This document shows, in pieces, positions 42,662-51,892 of a stretch of 64,000 nucleotides of DNA; the first letter of the stretch is position 1, and the number at the start of each line of letters is the position of its first letter. Under the pieces are notes generated by a model, which saw only the letters and a program-made list of their open reading frames with translations, made no database searches and was not told the origin of the DNA. Both the position numbers and the translations under genes were made by a program. Source of the stretch: Enterococcus_K sp051713825 (GTDB lineage: Bacteria; Bacillota; Bacilli; Lactobacillales; Enterococcaceae); NCBI RefSeq assembly GCF_051713825.1, contig NZ_JBIOQR010000001.1, positions 1,302,001 to 1,366,000 on the forward strand. Reading direction: 5' to 3'.

Positions 42662-43675
42662 ATGAAATCAGTTTTTCAGGGAAGAAGTTTTTTGGCAGAA
42701 AAAGAGTTTACTAAAGCGGAGCTCCAATACTTAATTGATTTTTCCCAACATTTAAAAGAGATGAAGAAACAAAATATTCCACACCGTTATCTAGAAGGAA
42801 AAAATATCGCTTTATTATTTGAAAAAACATCTACCCGAACTCGGGCTGCGTTTACTACAGCCGCCATTGATTTGGGGGCTCATCCAGAATATCTAGGAGC
42901 CAATGATATTCAGTTAGGCAAAAAGGAATCAACTGAGGATACGGCACGTGTCCTGGGCAGTATGTTCGATGGAATCGAATTTAGAGGTTTTAGTCAAGCC
43001 GTGGTAGAAGAGCTTGCTGAATTTTCAGGAGTGCCCGTTTGGAATGGCTTAACTGACGAGTGGCATCCAACGCAGATGATTGCTGATTTTCTGACGATTC
43101 AGGAGAATTTTGGTAAGGTAGAGGGTGTGACGTTGGCTTACTGTGGCGATGGCAGAAACAATATGGCAAATTCGTTGTTGGTGACAGGCGCAATTCTAGG
43201 CACCAATGTTCGGATTGTTGCACCAAAAGAATTACAGCCTGATGCAACAATTGTCGAGATGGCGACTCAGTTTGCTAAGGAGTCAGGAGCTGAGTTAATG
43301 ATCACTGCAGATGTTAAAGAAGGTGTGTATTATGCGGATGTGTTGTATACTGATGTCTGGGTATCAATGGGTGAAGAAGCGAAGTTTGAGGAACGGGTCA
43401 ACTTATTACGGCCGTACCAGATTAATCAAGAGTTAATTAAACAAACACAAAACGATCAAGTAATTTTCTTACATTGCCTACCCGCTTTTCATGATACAAA
43501 TACAGCCTATGGGAAAGAAATTCAAGCCCGCTTTGGTTTGACGGAGATGGAGGTCACAGATGAGGTCTTTAGAGGACTACATGGACGACAATTTCAACAG
43601 GCCGAAAATCGAATGCATTCAATAAAAGCGATTATGGCGGCAACATTAGGAGATTTATTCATTCCACGAGTATAA
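42662..43675 (+). CDS. argF: Ornithine carbamoyltransferase
   Basis: 337 residues, full length. Carbamoyl-phosphate loop FEKTSTRTR (about residue 54), ornithine-binding region and catalytic HCLPAFHD are present. It makes citrulline from ornithine and carbamoyl phosphate, or runs backwards in the arginine deiminase pathway, so arcB is an equal name. No arcA, arcC or other arg genes lie beside it, only argS and argR nearby. The ATG at 42662 follows GGGAGGAAG. I see no complete ARG box in its upstream region. The following 156 bp before the argS leader carry nothing recognisable. Confidence 0.9.
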   Translation: MKSVFQGRSFLAEKEFTKAELQYLIDFSQHLKEMKKQNIPHRYLEGKNIALLFEKTSTRTRAAFTTAAIDLGAHPEYLGANDIQLGKKESTEDTARVLGSMFDGIEFRGFSQAVVEELAEFSGVPVWNGLTDEWHPTQMIADFLTIQENFGKVEGVTLAYCGDGRNNMANSLLVTGAILGTNVRIVAPKELQPDATIVEMATQFAKESGAELMITADVKEGVYYADVLYTDVWVSMGEEAKFEERVNLLRPYQINQELIKQTQNDQVIFLHCLPAFHDTNTAYGKEIQARFGLTEMEVTDEVFRGLHGRQFQQAENRMHSIKAIMAATLGDLFIPRV

Positions 43676-43819
43676 GACAAACCTCCGCTCAGTAAAATAA
43701 ATACAGAAAACAGGTCATCTTTTGAATGGGCTCGAAAAAAATGGGACCATCAAAGAACTGTTTGCCCAATAATTTGTAGAAACAAATGATTTGAACTAGA
43801 TAATAAGTGGGAAATCTGC

Positions 43820-44070
43820 TATAATCAGTTGCAGTTTAAGATAATTATTTTATGACCAAGAGAGTACCGTAGTTTTTTCTACTAGCGATTTCGGAGAAGG
43901 TGGGAGCCGAAAAGAAAGACTATTTGGGAAACGCACTTGAGAGAATTTGCATAAGGCAAACGGCTATCTACCGTTATCAGATTTAAGTGGGTCCAATTGG
44001 ACAAGTAGAGTGGTACCGCGGGATATTCTCGTCTCTAGTGATAGTTATTCTGTCACTAGAGGCTTTTTTA
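43820..44070 (+). promoter_or_regulatory. T-box leader of argS (arginine-sensing), with -10
   Basis: A perfect TATAAT (43820-43825) precedes a T-box leader. The conserved box AGAGTGGTACCGCGG lies at 44007-44021 and the terminator stem CTCTAGTGA / TCACTAGAG, with T's, ends near 44070. In stem I, GGGAAACGCACT holds CGC, an arginine codon, followed by A as is usual for a specifier. Uncharged tRNA-Arg would switch argS on. Confidence 0.9.
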
Positions 44071-44133
44071 TATGCAATTAGTTACCTTAAAAAATTATCT
44101 AGATAAGATAAATTAAACCAGGGGGAATGAATC

Positions 44134-45825
44134 ATGAATAACAAAGAAATCGTTGCTCAAGCTATTTTTGACGTGGTGAAAGATGACTTGTCATTAGAAC
44201 AAGTACAACAATTACTAGAAAATCCCAAATCGGCAGATCACGGAGACGTTGCTTTTCCAGCTTTTTCATTGGCCAAGGTCTATCGTAAGGCGCCACAACA
44301 AATTGCGGCTGATTTAGCTGAAAAGATTAATGGACAAAACTTTGAGAAAATCGAGGTTGTTGGTCCTTACTTGAACTTTTTCATGAGTAAAGGAATGATT
44401 AGTGAACAAGTCTTAAAAGAAGTCATGAAACAAAAAAGCCATTTTGGCGATAGTACAATTGGCAATCATGGCAAAGTTCCGATTGACTTATCTTCACCTA
44501 ATATTGCTAAACCAATTTCTATGGGGCATTTACGCTCGACAGTTATCGGAAACTCAATTGGGTTTATTTTAGAAAAAATTGGTTATGAACCAATCCGCAT
44601 TAATCACCTAGGCGACTGGGGCACTCAGTTTGGGAAGTTAATCGTGGCTTATAAAAAATGGGGCTCAGAGGAAGCCGTGAAAGCACAACCAATTTCTGAA
44701 TTATTGAGACTTTACGTTGAATTCCACGAAGTAGCAGAAAATGAGCCAGAATTAAATGATGAAGCGCGCGCTTGGTTTAAACGTTTGGAAGAAGGCGATA
44801 AAGAGGCTATCAGCTTGTGGGAGTGGTTTCGTGATGAATCATTGCAAGAGTTTAACAAGATATACGATATGCTTGGCGTAAGCTTTGATTCGTTAAACGG
44901 CGAAGCATTTTATAATGACAAGATGGAAGAAATCACTGACATGTTGGAAGAAAAACATCTGTTGAAAGAAAATCAAGGGGCAGAAATTGTTGACCTTAGC
45001 GCCTACGATTTAAACCCAGCATTGATTCGTAAATCAGATGGTGCGACACTTTATATTACACGTGATTTGGCAGCTGCTTTGTACCGCAAACGGACGTATG
45101 AGTTTGCAAAATCTCTTTATGTTGTTGGGAATGAACAAAGCAATCATTTCAAACAATTAAAAGCGGTTCTAAAGGAAATGGGCTTTGATTGGTCAGCTGA
45201 AATGCACCATGTGCCTTTTGGTCTTATCACACAAGGTGGCAAAAAATTGTCGACACGTAAAGGGAAGATTGTTTTATTAGAAGAAGTTTTAAATGAAGCA
45301 ATCGAGTTAGCTAAAGCACAAATTAGTGAAAAAAATCCTGACCTAGAAAACAAAGAAGAAGTGGCTAAACAAGTTGGAGTCGGTGCAGTCATCTTCCATG
45401 ATTTGAAAAATGATCGCTTGAATAATTTCGACTTTACACTAGACGAGGTTGTTCGTTTTGAAGGAGAAACTGGCCCATACGTACAATATACGCATGCCCG
45501 TGCGATGAGTTTGCTTGAGAAAGCTGACTATAAAGAAAATCCTACTGCTAATGTTTGTTTAAATGACGAAACCAGCTGGGAAGTCATCAAGTTGATTCAA
45601 AAGTATCCAGATACTATCATGCTAGCTGCTGAAAAATATGAACCATCAGTTATTGCAAAACATGCGATTAAGTTAGCCCAAACATTTAATAAATATTATG
45701 CTCAAACTAAAATCTTAGTGGATGACGAACAAACAGAAGCGCGCTTGGCGTTGGTTCATGCTGTTGCCATCCTTCTAAAAGAAGATTTACGTCTGTTAGG
45801 GCTACAAGCACCTAATAAAATGTAG
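44134..45825 (+). CDS. argS: Arginine-tRNA ligase
   Basis: 563 residues, class I. The Add1 N-terminal domain is followed by the HIGH-equivalent MGHLRS in DLSSPNIAKPISMGHLRSTV (about residue 133, cited as its core), a KMSKS-like KKLSTRKG, and the C-terminal anticodon domain with GPYVQYTHARAMSLL. It charges tRNA-Arg in the cytoplasm. GGGGGAA precedes the ATG. It is controlled by the T-box leader and faces argR across a long shared hairpin. Confidence 0.97.
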   Translation: MNNKEIVAQAIFDVVKDDLSLEQVQQLLENPKSADHGDVAFPAFSLAKVYRKAPQQIAADLAEKINGQNFEKIEVVGPYLNFFMSKGMISEQVLKEVMKQKSHFGDSTIGNHGKVPIDLSSPNIAKPISMGHLRSTVIGNSIGFILEKIGYEPIRINHLGDWGTQFGKLIVAYKKWGSEEAVKAQPISELLRLYVEFHEVAENEPELNDEARAWFKRLEEGDKEAISLWEWFRDESLQEFNKIYDMLGVSFDSLNGEAFYNDKMEEITDMLEEKHLLKENQGAEIVDLSAYDLNPALIRKSDGATLYITRDLAAALYRKRTYEFAKSLYVVGNEQSNHFKQLKAVLKEMGFDWSAEMHHVPFGLITQGGKKLSTRKGKIVLLEEVLNEAIELAKAQISEKNPDLENKEEVAKQVGVGAVIFHDLKNDRLNNFDFTLDEVVRFEGETGPYVQYTHARAMSLLEKADYKENPTANVCLNDETSWEVIKLIQKYPDTIMLAAEKYEPSVIAKHAIKLAQTFNKYYAQTKILVDDEQTEARLALVHAVAILLKEDLRLLGLQAPNKM

Positions 45826-45831
45826 AAATAA

Positions 45832-45890
45832 AGATAAGCCTAGAGGAACAAAAAGTTATCATCAAACTTTTTGTTCCTCTAGGCTTATCT
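45832..45890. terminator. Bidirectional terminator argS/argR with 25-bp stem
   Basis: AGATAAGCCTAGAGGAACAA and its complement form an uninterrupted stem of about 25 bp around a 9-bp loop, with A5/T5 inside. It separates the convergent argS and argR genes. One of the longest perfect hairpins in this window. Confidence 0.92.
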
Positions 45891-45919
45891 GTGGTTAAAA
45901 TAGGGCTGTTTTACTAATT

Positions 45920-46390
45920 CTATAATGAATGCTTCGTAAAGTAATCTTCTACCTTTTCTGCTTCTTCATCAGAACCTGAGATAATCACGACTGTATCAAA
46001 CCCGGCGATGGTGCTAACCACATGCGGCGGTTTTAATTCATCGAGGATTGAAGCAAATAAATGAGCATTGTCAGGCAAGGTGCTCACAATGGTTAGAAAG
46101 TGTACACGTTGGACGTTTATAACGATATCTTTAATCATTTGAACCAAACGTTCCTCGTCCTCAACTTTCTCATTTTCAGTAGATGTGTTTCCTTGGAAAA
46201 TTTGGAAAATTGGTAGGCCCTCTTCGTCAATTGTTTTCACTATTTTTAGATCGCGAATATCACGAGAAATCGTTGCTTGGGTGGCAGTTACTCCTTGATT
46301 TTTTAATTGTTGCAAAAGCTCCTCTTGGGTACGAATCGGGTGACTAGTAACGAGTTGTTTTATTAGTAAATGACGATCAGCTTTACGCAT
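45920..46390 (-). CDS. argR: Arginine repressor ArgR/AhrC
   Basis: 156 residues: N-terminal winged helix (TATQATISRDIRDLKIVK) and a C-terminal arginine-binding hexamer domain with STIAGFDTVVIISGSDEEAE. It represses arginine synthesis and activates catabolism genes when arginine is bound. AAGGAG precedes the ATG at a slightly long spacing of 11 nt. A candidate ARG box upstream (46462-46475) suggests autoregulation. Enterococci often carry several ArgR paralogues; which one this is cannot be told here. Confidence 0.92.
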   Translation of the reverse strand: MRKADRHLLIKQLVTSHPIRTQEELLQQLKNQGVTATQATISRDIRDLKIVKTIDEEGLPIFQIFQGNTSTENEKVEDEERLVQMIKDIVINVQRVHFLTIVSTLPDNAHLFASILDELKPPHVVSTIAGFDTVVIISGSDEEAEKVEDYFTKHSL

Positions 46391-46461
46391 GGGTACATAT
46401 ACTCCTTTATGAATAGTATTTTCTATATTATAACGAATTCAGAGGGAAAAACACAGTCACA

Positions 46462-46475
46462 TGAATAAAAATTAA
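46462..46475. promoter_or_regulatory. Candidate ARG box upstream of argR
   Basis: TGAATAAAAATTAA matches the ARG-box core TGAATWWWWATTCA at 13 of 14 positions. It sits about 75 bp before argR, 30 bp upstream of a minus-strand TATAAT (46432-46427). A weaker half-match TGAATAGTATT lies nearer the gene. The rest of the gap to 46726 shows no gene. Confidence 0.5.
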
Positions 46476-46726
46476 TTTTTTGTGGAGAAAAGGGATAAAT
46501 ACTTGCTGATATGTGTGGGGAATGAATGACTTAAGTGAGATGGACAAACCGCTACTTAAATGTATAGATATGGAATAAAGTGAGCCAAAAGATAAATTTG
46601 CGAGTATTATTTCTGATTAACAATAAAAGTACACATTAAGAAAAATTGAATAAACACTGAATCCAAAAAAAATAAAAAAACGAAAATATAAAAATCAATT
46701 TACACAAAATTCTCTGCGATTTACGG

Positions 46727-46755
46727 TTGCTTTCCATTTTGACCTATTGTATAAT
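46727..46755 (+). promoter_or_regulatory. rpsB promoter
   Basis: -35 TTGCTT, a 17-bp spacer and a perfect -10 TATAAT, about 140 bp before rpsB, leaving room for a structured leader. Confidence 0.75.
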
Positions 46756-46762
46756 ACTAGAA

Positions 46763-46845
46763 GTGTGTCAGAGCAACCTTGATACATCAAAATACCACAT
46801 CTCAAAGGATGCGTGGAGCGGTGCTCTTTTTAGAGTTCTTCACAC
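46763..46845 (+). promoter_or_regulatory. Structured rpsB leader (probable S2 autoregulatory RNA)
   Basis: GTGTG (46763) pairs with CACAC (46841), enclosing AGAGCA/TGCTCT and further short arms. Ribosomal protein S2 leaders that bind S2 and repress rpsB-tsf are known in several bacterial groups. The leader position and nested pairing fit, but the family match is inference. Confidence 0.55.
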
Positions 46846-46894
46846 AGTTGAATTTGAGAGGGGAAACTAAAAAACCAATTGGAGGAAACACAAC

Positions 46895-47695
46895 ATGGCA
46901 GTAATCTCAATGAAACAATTGCTAGAAGCCGGCGTACACTTTGGTCACCAAACTCGTCGCTGGAACCCAAAAATGAAGAAATATATCTTCACAGAAAGAA
47001 ACGGAATCTACATTATTGACTTACAAAAAACAGTTAAATTAGTAGATAACGCTTATAACTACATGAAAGAAGTTGCTGAAGAAGGCGGAGTTGCTTTGTT
47101 TGTTGGAACAAAAAAACAAGCACAAGAAGCAATTAAAGACGAAGCTATTCGTTCAGGTCAATACTATGTAAACCATCGTTGGTTAGGTGGAACATTAACT
47201 AACTGGGATACAATTCAAAAACGTATCAGCCGTTTGAAACAAATCAACGCTATGGAAGCTGACGGAACTTTTGACGTTCTTCCTAAAAAAGAAGTTGTTG
47301 GTTTAAACAAACAACGTGAACGTCTTGAAAAATTCTTAGGCGGTATCGCTGATATGCCTAGAATTCCAGATGTAATGTACATCGTTGACCCTCGTAAAGA
47401 ACGTATTGCTGTTCAAGAAGCACACAAATTAAATATTCCTATCGTAGCTATGGTTGATACTAACTGTGATCCAGATGAGATCGACGTAGTAATCCCTTCA
47501 AACGACGATGCAATCCGTGCCGTTAAATTGATTACTTCAAAAATGGCTGATGCATTTATCGAAGGAAACCAAGGGGAAGACCAAGTCGTTGAAGAAACAT
47601 TTGTAGTTGATGAAACTACTGAGAATGCTACTTCAATCGAAGAAATTGTTGATGTTGTAGAAGGCGACAATGCTTCTGCTGACTCAGCTGAATAA
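46895..47695 (+). CDS. rpsB: 30S ribosomal protein S2
   Basis: 266 residues: LLEAGVHFGHQTRRWNPKM at the N-terminus, NHRWLGGTLTNW in the middle and DTNCDPDEIDVVIPSNDDA near the end, all S2 signatures. The acidic C-terminal tail (about 35 residues of Glu, Val and Asp) is longer than in Bacillus. It binds late in small-subunit assembly. TTGGAGG precedes the ATG. It is first in rpsB-tsf, with strong codon bias typical of ribosomal genes. Confidence 0.97.
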   Translation: MAVISMKQLLEAGVHFGHQTRRWNPKMKKYIFTERNGIYIIDLQKTVKLVDNAYNYMKEVAEEGGVALFVGTKKQAQEAIKDEAIRSGQYYVNHRWLGGTLTNWDTIQKRISRLKQINAMEADGTFDVLPKKEVVGLNKQRERLEKFLGGIADMPRIPDVMYIVDPRKERIAVQEAHKLNIPIVAMVDTNCDPDEIDVVIPSNDDAIRAVKLITSKMADAFIEGNQGEDQVVEETFVVDETTENATSIEEIVDVVEGDNASADSAE

Positions 47696-47707
47696 TCTTT
47701 AAATTCG

Positions 47708-47762
47708 GAGCTGTTTCAAAGGCTAGGCGCCATGCCTCATCTCCTTTGAAACAGCTTTTTTT
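47708..47762 (+). terminator. Attenuating hairpin between rpsB and tsf
   Basis: GAGCTGTTTCAAAGG pairs with CCTTTGAAACAGCT, with an inner AGGC/GCCT hairpin, then a T7 run. It resembles a terminator, but tsf has no clear promoter of its own, so it probably attenuates and sets the S2:EF-Ts ratio. Confidence 0.8.
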
Positions 47763-47798
47763 AAAACGATAACCACATTTTTAGGAGGAAATAAGAAA

Positions 47799-48680
47799 AT
47801 GGCAGACGTAACAGCTAAATTAGTTAAAGAATTACGCGACATGACTGGTGTCGGTATGATGGACGCAAAAAGAGCGTTAGTAGAAGTAGAAGGCGACATC
47901 GAAAAAGCTGTCGATTTATTACGTGAAAAAGGAATGGCTAAAGCAGCTAAGAAAAATGATCGTATCGCAGCTGAAGGGTTAGCATCAGTTGCTGTTAAAG
48001 GAAACTCTGCAGCAATCGTTGAAATTAACTCAGAAACTGATTTCGTTTCTAAAAATGAAATGTTCCAAGATTTAGTAAAAGAAATTGCTGAATTAGTAGC
48101 AGAAAACAGACCTGCTGATTTAGAAGCAGCTATGCAAATCAAAACTGCTAAAGGAACAATTGAATCAGATTTAATCGAAGCAACACAAGTAATTGGTGAA
48201 AGAATCAATTTCCGTCGTTTCGTTTTAGCTGAAAAAGCTGATAATGCAGCATTTGGCGGCTACCTACACATGGGTGGACGTATTGCCGTGTTAAGCGTTG
48301 TTGAAGGAACAACTGACGAATCTGTAGCGCGTGACGTATCAATGCATATTGCAGCGATTAACCCTCGTTATTTAGATGAATCTCAAATCCCTCAAGAAGA
48401 ATTAGACCACGAGAAAGCTGTCTTAACTGAACAAGCTTTAAATGAAGGCAAACCTGCTAATATCGTTGAAAAAATGGTTATTGGTCGCTTAAATAAATTC
48501 AAAGCAGAGATTGCTTTAGTTGACCAACCGTTTGTTAAAGATCCTGATATGACTGTTGAAAAATACGTTGCTTCTAAAGGCGCAGTTGTAAAATCTTTCG
48601 TTCGTTTTGAAGTCGGAGAAGGAATTGAAAAACGTGAAGATAACTTTGCTGAAGAAGTTATGAGTCAAGTGAAAAAATAA
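47799..48680 (+). CDS. tsf: Elongation factor Ts
   Basis: 293 residues: UBA-like N-terminus with ELRDMTGVGMMDAKRALVE, then core with EINSETDFVSKNEMF, the EF-Tu-contacting region, and two dimerisation-type repeats. It exchanges GDP on EF-Tu. TAGGAGG precedes the ATG. It lies 103 bp after rpsB across the attenuating hairpin and is followed by a terminator. Confidence 0.97.
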   Translation: MADVTAKLVKELRDMTGVGMMDAKRALVEVEGDIEKAVDLLREKGMAKAAKKNDRIAAEGLASVAVKGNSAAIVEINSETDFVSKNEMFQDLVKEIAELVAENRPADLEAAMQIKTAKGTIESDLIEATQVIGERINFRRFVLAEKADNAAFGGYLHMGGRIAVLSVVEGTTDESVARDVSMHIAAINPRYLDESQIPQEELDHEKAVLTEQALNEGKPANIVEKMVIGRLNKFKAEIALVDQPFVKDPDMTVEKYVASKGAVVKSFVRFEVGEGIEKREDNFAEEVMSQVKK

Positions 48681-48701
48681 TTCTGTTACTTGTTAACAGA
48701 T

Positions 48702-48732
48702 GGGAACGCATGGAAATGCGCTCCCTTTTTTT
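48702..48732 (+). terminator. Terminator after tsf
   Basis: GGGAACGCAT pairs with ATGCGCTCCC (one mismatch) around a 4-nt loop, then seven T's. Confidence 0.88.
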
Positions 48733-48831
48733 AGGCAAATTCGTGAAATATAGAGAAATCTGTTCATTGAGCAGTGTCCACTGTAGGAAGAATATGCTAA
48801 AATAGTAAGAGACAATAATGGAGGAATCAGA

Positions 48832-49554
48832 ATGGTTAAACCTAAATATCAACGTGTAGTATTAAAACTAAGTGGTGAAGCGCTAGCAGGGAATGACGGT
48901 TTTGGTATTAAACCACCAGTCATTAAAGAAATTATTGAAGAAATCAAAGAAGTTCATGAGCTTGGTGTTGAAATGGCAATCGTTGTCGGTGGTGGAAACA
49001 TTTGGCGTGGACAAATTGGTGCTCAAATGGGTATGGAACGTGCTCAAGCTGACTACATGGGAATGCTAGCAACAGTTATGAATGCTTTAGCTTTGCAAGA
49101 TACATTGGAAAATGCAGGCGTACCAACTCGTGTACAAACATCGATTGATATGCGTCAAATTGCGGAGCCCTACATTCGTCGTAAAGCAGAGCGTCATCTA
49201 GAAAAAGGTCGAATTGTGATCTTTGCTGGTGGAACGGGGAATCCTTATTTCTCTACAGATACAACAGCAGCGTTACGTGCAGCAGAAGTTGGTGCAGATG
49301 TCATTTTAATGGCTAAAAACAATGTTGATGGGGTTTATTCAGCAGATCCTAAGACGGATAAAACAGCAACAAAATTTGATGAGTTGACTCATATGGAAGT
49401 GATTGCTAAAGGGTTACAAGTGATGGACTCAACAGCAAGTTCACTAAGTATGGACAATGACATTCCATTAGTTGTCTTTAATTTAAACGAACACGGCAAC
49501 ATTCGCCGAGCAATCCTTGGTGAAAATATCGGAACTACCGTAAGGGGGAAATAA
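48832..49554 (+). CDS. pyrH: Uridylate kinase (UMP kinase)
   Basis: 240 residues, amino-acid-kinase fold: LKLSGEALAG at the N-terminus, VVGGGNIWRG for phosphate binding, FAGGTGNPYFSTDTTAALRA (cited as its FAGGTGNPYF core) and KNNVDGVYSADP. It makes UDP from UMP as a hexamer regulated by GTP and UTP. GGAGG precedes the ATG. frr starts 3 bp after its stop, so the two are co-transcribed. Confidence 0.97.
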   Translation: MVKPKYQRVVLKLSGEALAGNDGFGIKPPVIKEIIEEIKEVHELGVEMAIVVGGGNIWRGQIGAQMGMERAQADYMGMLATVMNALALQDTLENAGVPTRVQTSIDMRQIAEPYIRRKAERHLEKGRIVIFAGGTGNPYFSTDTTAALRAAEVGADVILMAKNNVDGVYSADPKTDKTATKFDELTHMEVIAKGLQVMDSTASSLSMDNDIPLVVFNLNEHGNIRRAILGENIGTTVRGK

Positions 49555-49556
49555 AC

Positions 49557-50114
49557 ATGGCAGATACAATTATGCAAAACGCAAAAGAAAAGATGCAAAA
49601 AGCAGAACAAAATCTTCAAAGAGAACTAGGCCAAATTCGCGCAGGTCGTGCGAATGCAAGTCTTCTTGATCGTGTGATGGTGGATTATTATGGGGCACCA
49701 ACACCAGTTAACCAATTAGCTTCTATTAACATTCCAGAAGCGCGTGTATTAATGATTACACCGTTTGATAAAAATTCAATTCAAGACATCGAAACAGCGA
49801 TTATGACAAGTGATATTGGGATTAACCCCACAAATGATGGAAATGTTGTTCGTTTGGTGATTCCTCAATTAACAGAAGAACGCCGTAAAGAGCTTGCTAA
49901 AGATGTGAAAAAAGAAGCTGAAAATGCAAAAATTGCTGTTCGTAATATTCGTCGTGATGCAATCGATGATTACAAAAAGCAACAAAAAAACAGTGAAATT
50001 ACTGAGGATGAATTGCGTTCTCTTGAAAAAGAAATTCAAACAGTTACAGATAACAGTGTGAAAGAAATTGAAAAGATTCAAGCAGAGAAAGAAAAAGAAT
50101 TATTAGAAGTTTAA
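49557..50114 (+). CDS. frr: Ribosome recycling factor
   Basis: 185 residues, the standard length. Motifs: LGQIRAGRANASLLDRVMV, ITPFDKNSIQDIETAI and the helical RNIRRDAIDDYKK. With EF-G it splits the post-termination ribosome. TAAGGGGGA lies before the ATG. In many Firmicutes uppS follows directly; here an ISL3 element and an ABC-PASTA operon lie between. Confidence 0.97.
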   Translation: MADTIMQNAKEKMQKAEQNLQRELGQIRAGRANASLLDRVMVDYYGAPTPVNQLASINIPEARVLMITPFDKNSIQDIETAIMTSDIGINPTNDGNVVRLVIPQLTEERRKELAKDVKKEAENAKIAVRNIRRDAIDDYKKQQKNSEITEDELRSLEKEIQTVTDNSVKEIEKIQAEKEKELLEV

Positions 50115-50162
50115 TTTTCTAACTATTGATTTATCTTAATTAAATTTTAAGAAAATTGCCAT

Positions 50163-50207
50163 GAACCTTCTGACATTGATTACTATGCCAGAGGGTTCCT
50201 TTTTTTA
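50163..50207 (+). terminator. Terminator after frr
   Basis: GAACCTTCTG pairs with CCAGAGGGTTC (imperfect middle), followed by seven T's. Confidence 0.8.
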
Positions 50208-50279
50208 CTTGAAAAAAACAAAGTTAGTTATTTAGGCACTTTGTCAAATGGTGTTGTTTTAAAAATAAGTCACAGAATT

Positions 50280-50312
50280 GAGAACACTTTTGGTGTTCTC
50301 TTTTTGTTTTTT
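50280..50312 (+). terminator. Inward-facing terminator at the ISL3 left end
   Basis: GAGAACAC pairs with GTGTTCTC around a 5-nt loop, then TTTTTGTTTTTT on the plus strand. It would stop read-through from frr into the element, protecting the transposase from antisense transcription. Confidence 0.75.
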
Positions 50313-51639
50313 AAATGAGTTCACAGAGACCTTGTTGGACTAGAATCCGCAGGCGTAGATGGCGAAATGTTCGGAATCCAAAGGCAATACGTTTGATTAC
50401 TTTGATTAGGTTGTTTTTTCCTTCTAGTTTCCCGTTAGAATAGCTGTACATCAAGGCATTACAAATGGCTTTTCGATGCTTTCGCAGGTATAGAATGGCT
50501 TTCTTGAATCCTTTATTCAATTGCGCAGGAAGTTGGTCGATACAAGTAAAGAAGCCCTCATAATCCTTAGTTTCAAAGGTTTCTAAGAGTTCTTGATAAA
50601 TTTCATAGCTTTCTCTGAGGTCAGAATCCACGGTTAGGAGATGGTCCAAAACCTCTGATTCTGTTACATATCTCTTTTGAAAGAGGGGAAACTGCTTGAG
50701 CGCACTGTAGTTGATATTTTTATGTTTCTTTAAAAGAGTCCGCCAATATTTTTTTAACTTGCGATAGTCCTTTTGGGCAAGGGCATCACTTTTTTTTAGT
50801 TGATTCATTGTTTGAATTCGTTGTTTATTAAAAGCTCTACTCAGTTGTTGAATCACATGAAATCGATCAATCGAAATTTTGGCGTAAGGAAATACATCTT
50901 TTACAAAGCTACTATAAGAAGCATTCATGTCCATGACAATATGGGTGACTTTCTTTCGTGCCTTTAGCGTAAAACGCTGAAAATACGCACGTAGCTTGAA
51001 GTTTCTTCGGTCGCTTAAAATGTCAAAAATTTGTCCTGTATCTGCGTCACTGACAATAAAACACATGGCTCCTTCACAATCTTTCGTTCCTTTAAACTCG
51101 TCAATCAATAAATGAGCTGGCAAGTAATGAGGGTTAAAACGGGGTTCTCTATGAAAAGAGTCTAGAACTCGTTCAACCGTTTTAAAAGAGACAAAATAGC
51201 GTTCGCCAATATCTTTCATTGAAATTTTCCGCTTCAAATCAATGGCAATAGCGAATTTCAATGGGTTCGAAATGTAACAATTTTCCTGAACATAGGTCGT
51301 CTGGGCAGAAAAAGTGGCGGTACATTGTTTACAACGGAAGCGCTGCTTAAATAACCGTAAGTAGGTAGGAACCTCTTGATACGGAATGAGCTGAATAAGA
51401 CTCTCATAATACGCATGACGAATAATACAGTGTCCTTCATTGACAGAGCCGCAAGCAGGGCAACAAGAAGGTGTATAAGTAAGTACACCGGTAAAGACGT
51501 TGGATAGCTTGCCGGAGATCGTTTCTTTAGATAAGGGGTCCTCTACAAAGTAAAGGTTTGGATCTTTTATATTTAATAATTTTTTTATCAATTCACTTGT
51601 CTTTTCCTGTTTTTTTCTGTTAATCTTAGTTATAGGCAT
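50311..51639 (-). CDS. ISL3-family transposase
   Basis: 442 residues with the ISL3 layout: N-terminal zinc ribbon (CCPACGS and CKQCTA), a helix-turn-helix (ISMKDIGERYFVSFKTVERVL) and the DDE core (LLIDEFKG, VMDMNASY, and Glu in GKLEGKNNLIK). The C-terminal GFRTFRHLRLRIL closes the family pattern. AGGAG precedes the ATG. No disruption is seen. Confidence 0.94.
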   Translation of the reverse strand: MPITKINRKKQEKTSELIKKLLNIKDPNLYFVEDPLSKETISGKLSNVFTGVLTYTPSCCPACGSVNEGHCIIRHAYYESLIQLIPYQEVPTYLRLFKQRFRCKQCTATFSAQTTYVQENCYISNPLKFAIAIDLKRKISMKDIGERYFVSFKTVERVLDSFHREPRFNPHYLPAHLLIDEFKGTKDCEGAMCFIVSDADTGQIFDILSDRRNFKLRAYFQRFTLKARKKVTHIVMDMNASYSSFVKDVFPYAKISIDRFHVIQQLSRAFNKQRIQTMNQLKKSDALAQKDYRKLKKYWRTLLKKHKNINYSALKQFPLFQKRYVTESEVLDHLLTVDSDLRESYEIYQELLETFETKDYEGFFTCIDQLPAQLNKGFKKAILYLRKHRKAICNALMYSYSNGKLEGKNNLIKVIKRIAFGFRTFRHLRLRILVQQGLCELI

Positions 51640-51892
51640 TTGGTTTCTCCTTCTATATTTTGTTTAGGCGACTTAATTATAGAGGAACCAAATGCTTTTT
51701 GTTATAAAAAAATTTGGAGTTCCTACTCATTTTTTGAGTAACAACACCAAATATTATAGAGCCGTTATTTATTATTAGTTGAGCATTCGAAAATATCATT
51801 CAATAAACGTAGGATTATTGAAAGCGCTGTTGTATTCAGTCTCTATTTATGGAATAATGAAAACAATGGTATTATTGAAAGGAGATGGAATA

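Larger units (their letters stand above)
50235..51763 (-). mobile_element. Intact ISL3-family insertion sequence, 1529 bp, 8-bp target duplication
   Basis: Imperfect terminal repeats start GGC.CT.T and share TGGTGTTGTT (17 of 24 bases). GTTATTTA is duplicated directly outside (50227-50234 and 51764-51771), the 8 bp typical of ISL3. One intact transposase gene lies on the minus strand. It sits after the frr terminator and 122 bp before the ABC permease start, and so could affect that operon's promoter. Confidence 0.94.

Noticed and set aside
51779..51892. N-terminal extension of the ABC permease back to 51779
   Set aside because: No binding site, not family-like, and it begins only 16 bp after the ISL3 right border; the GTG at 51893 has AAAGGAG.
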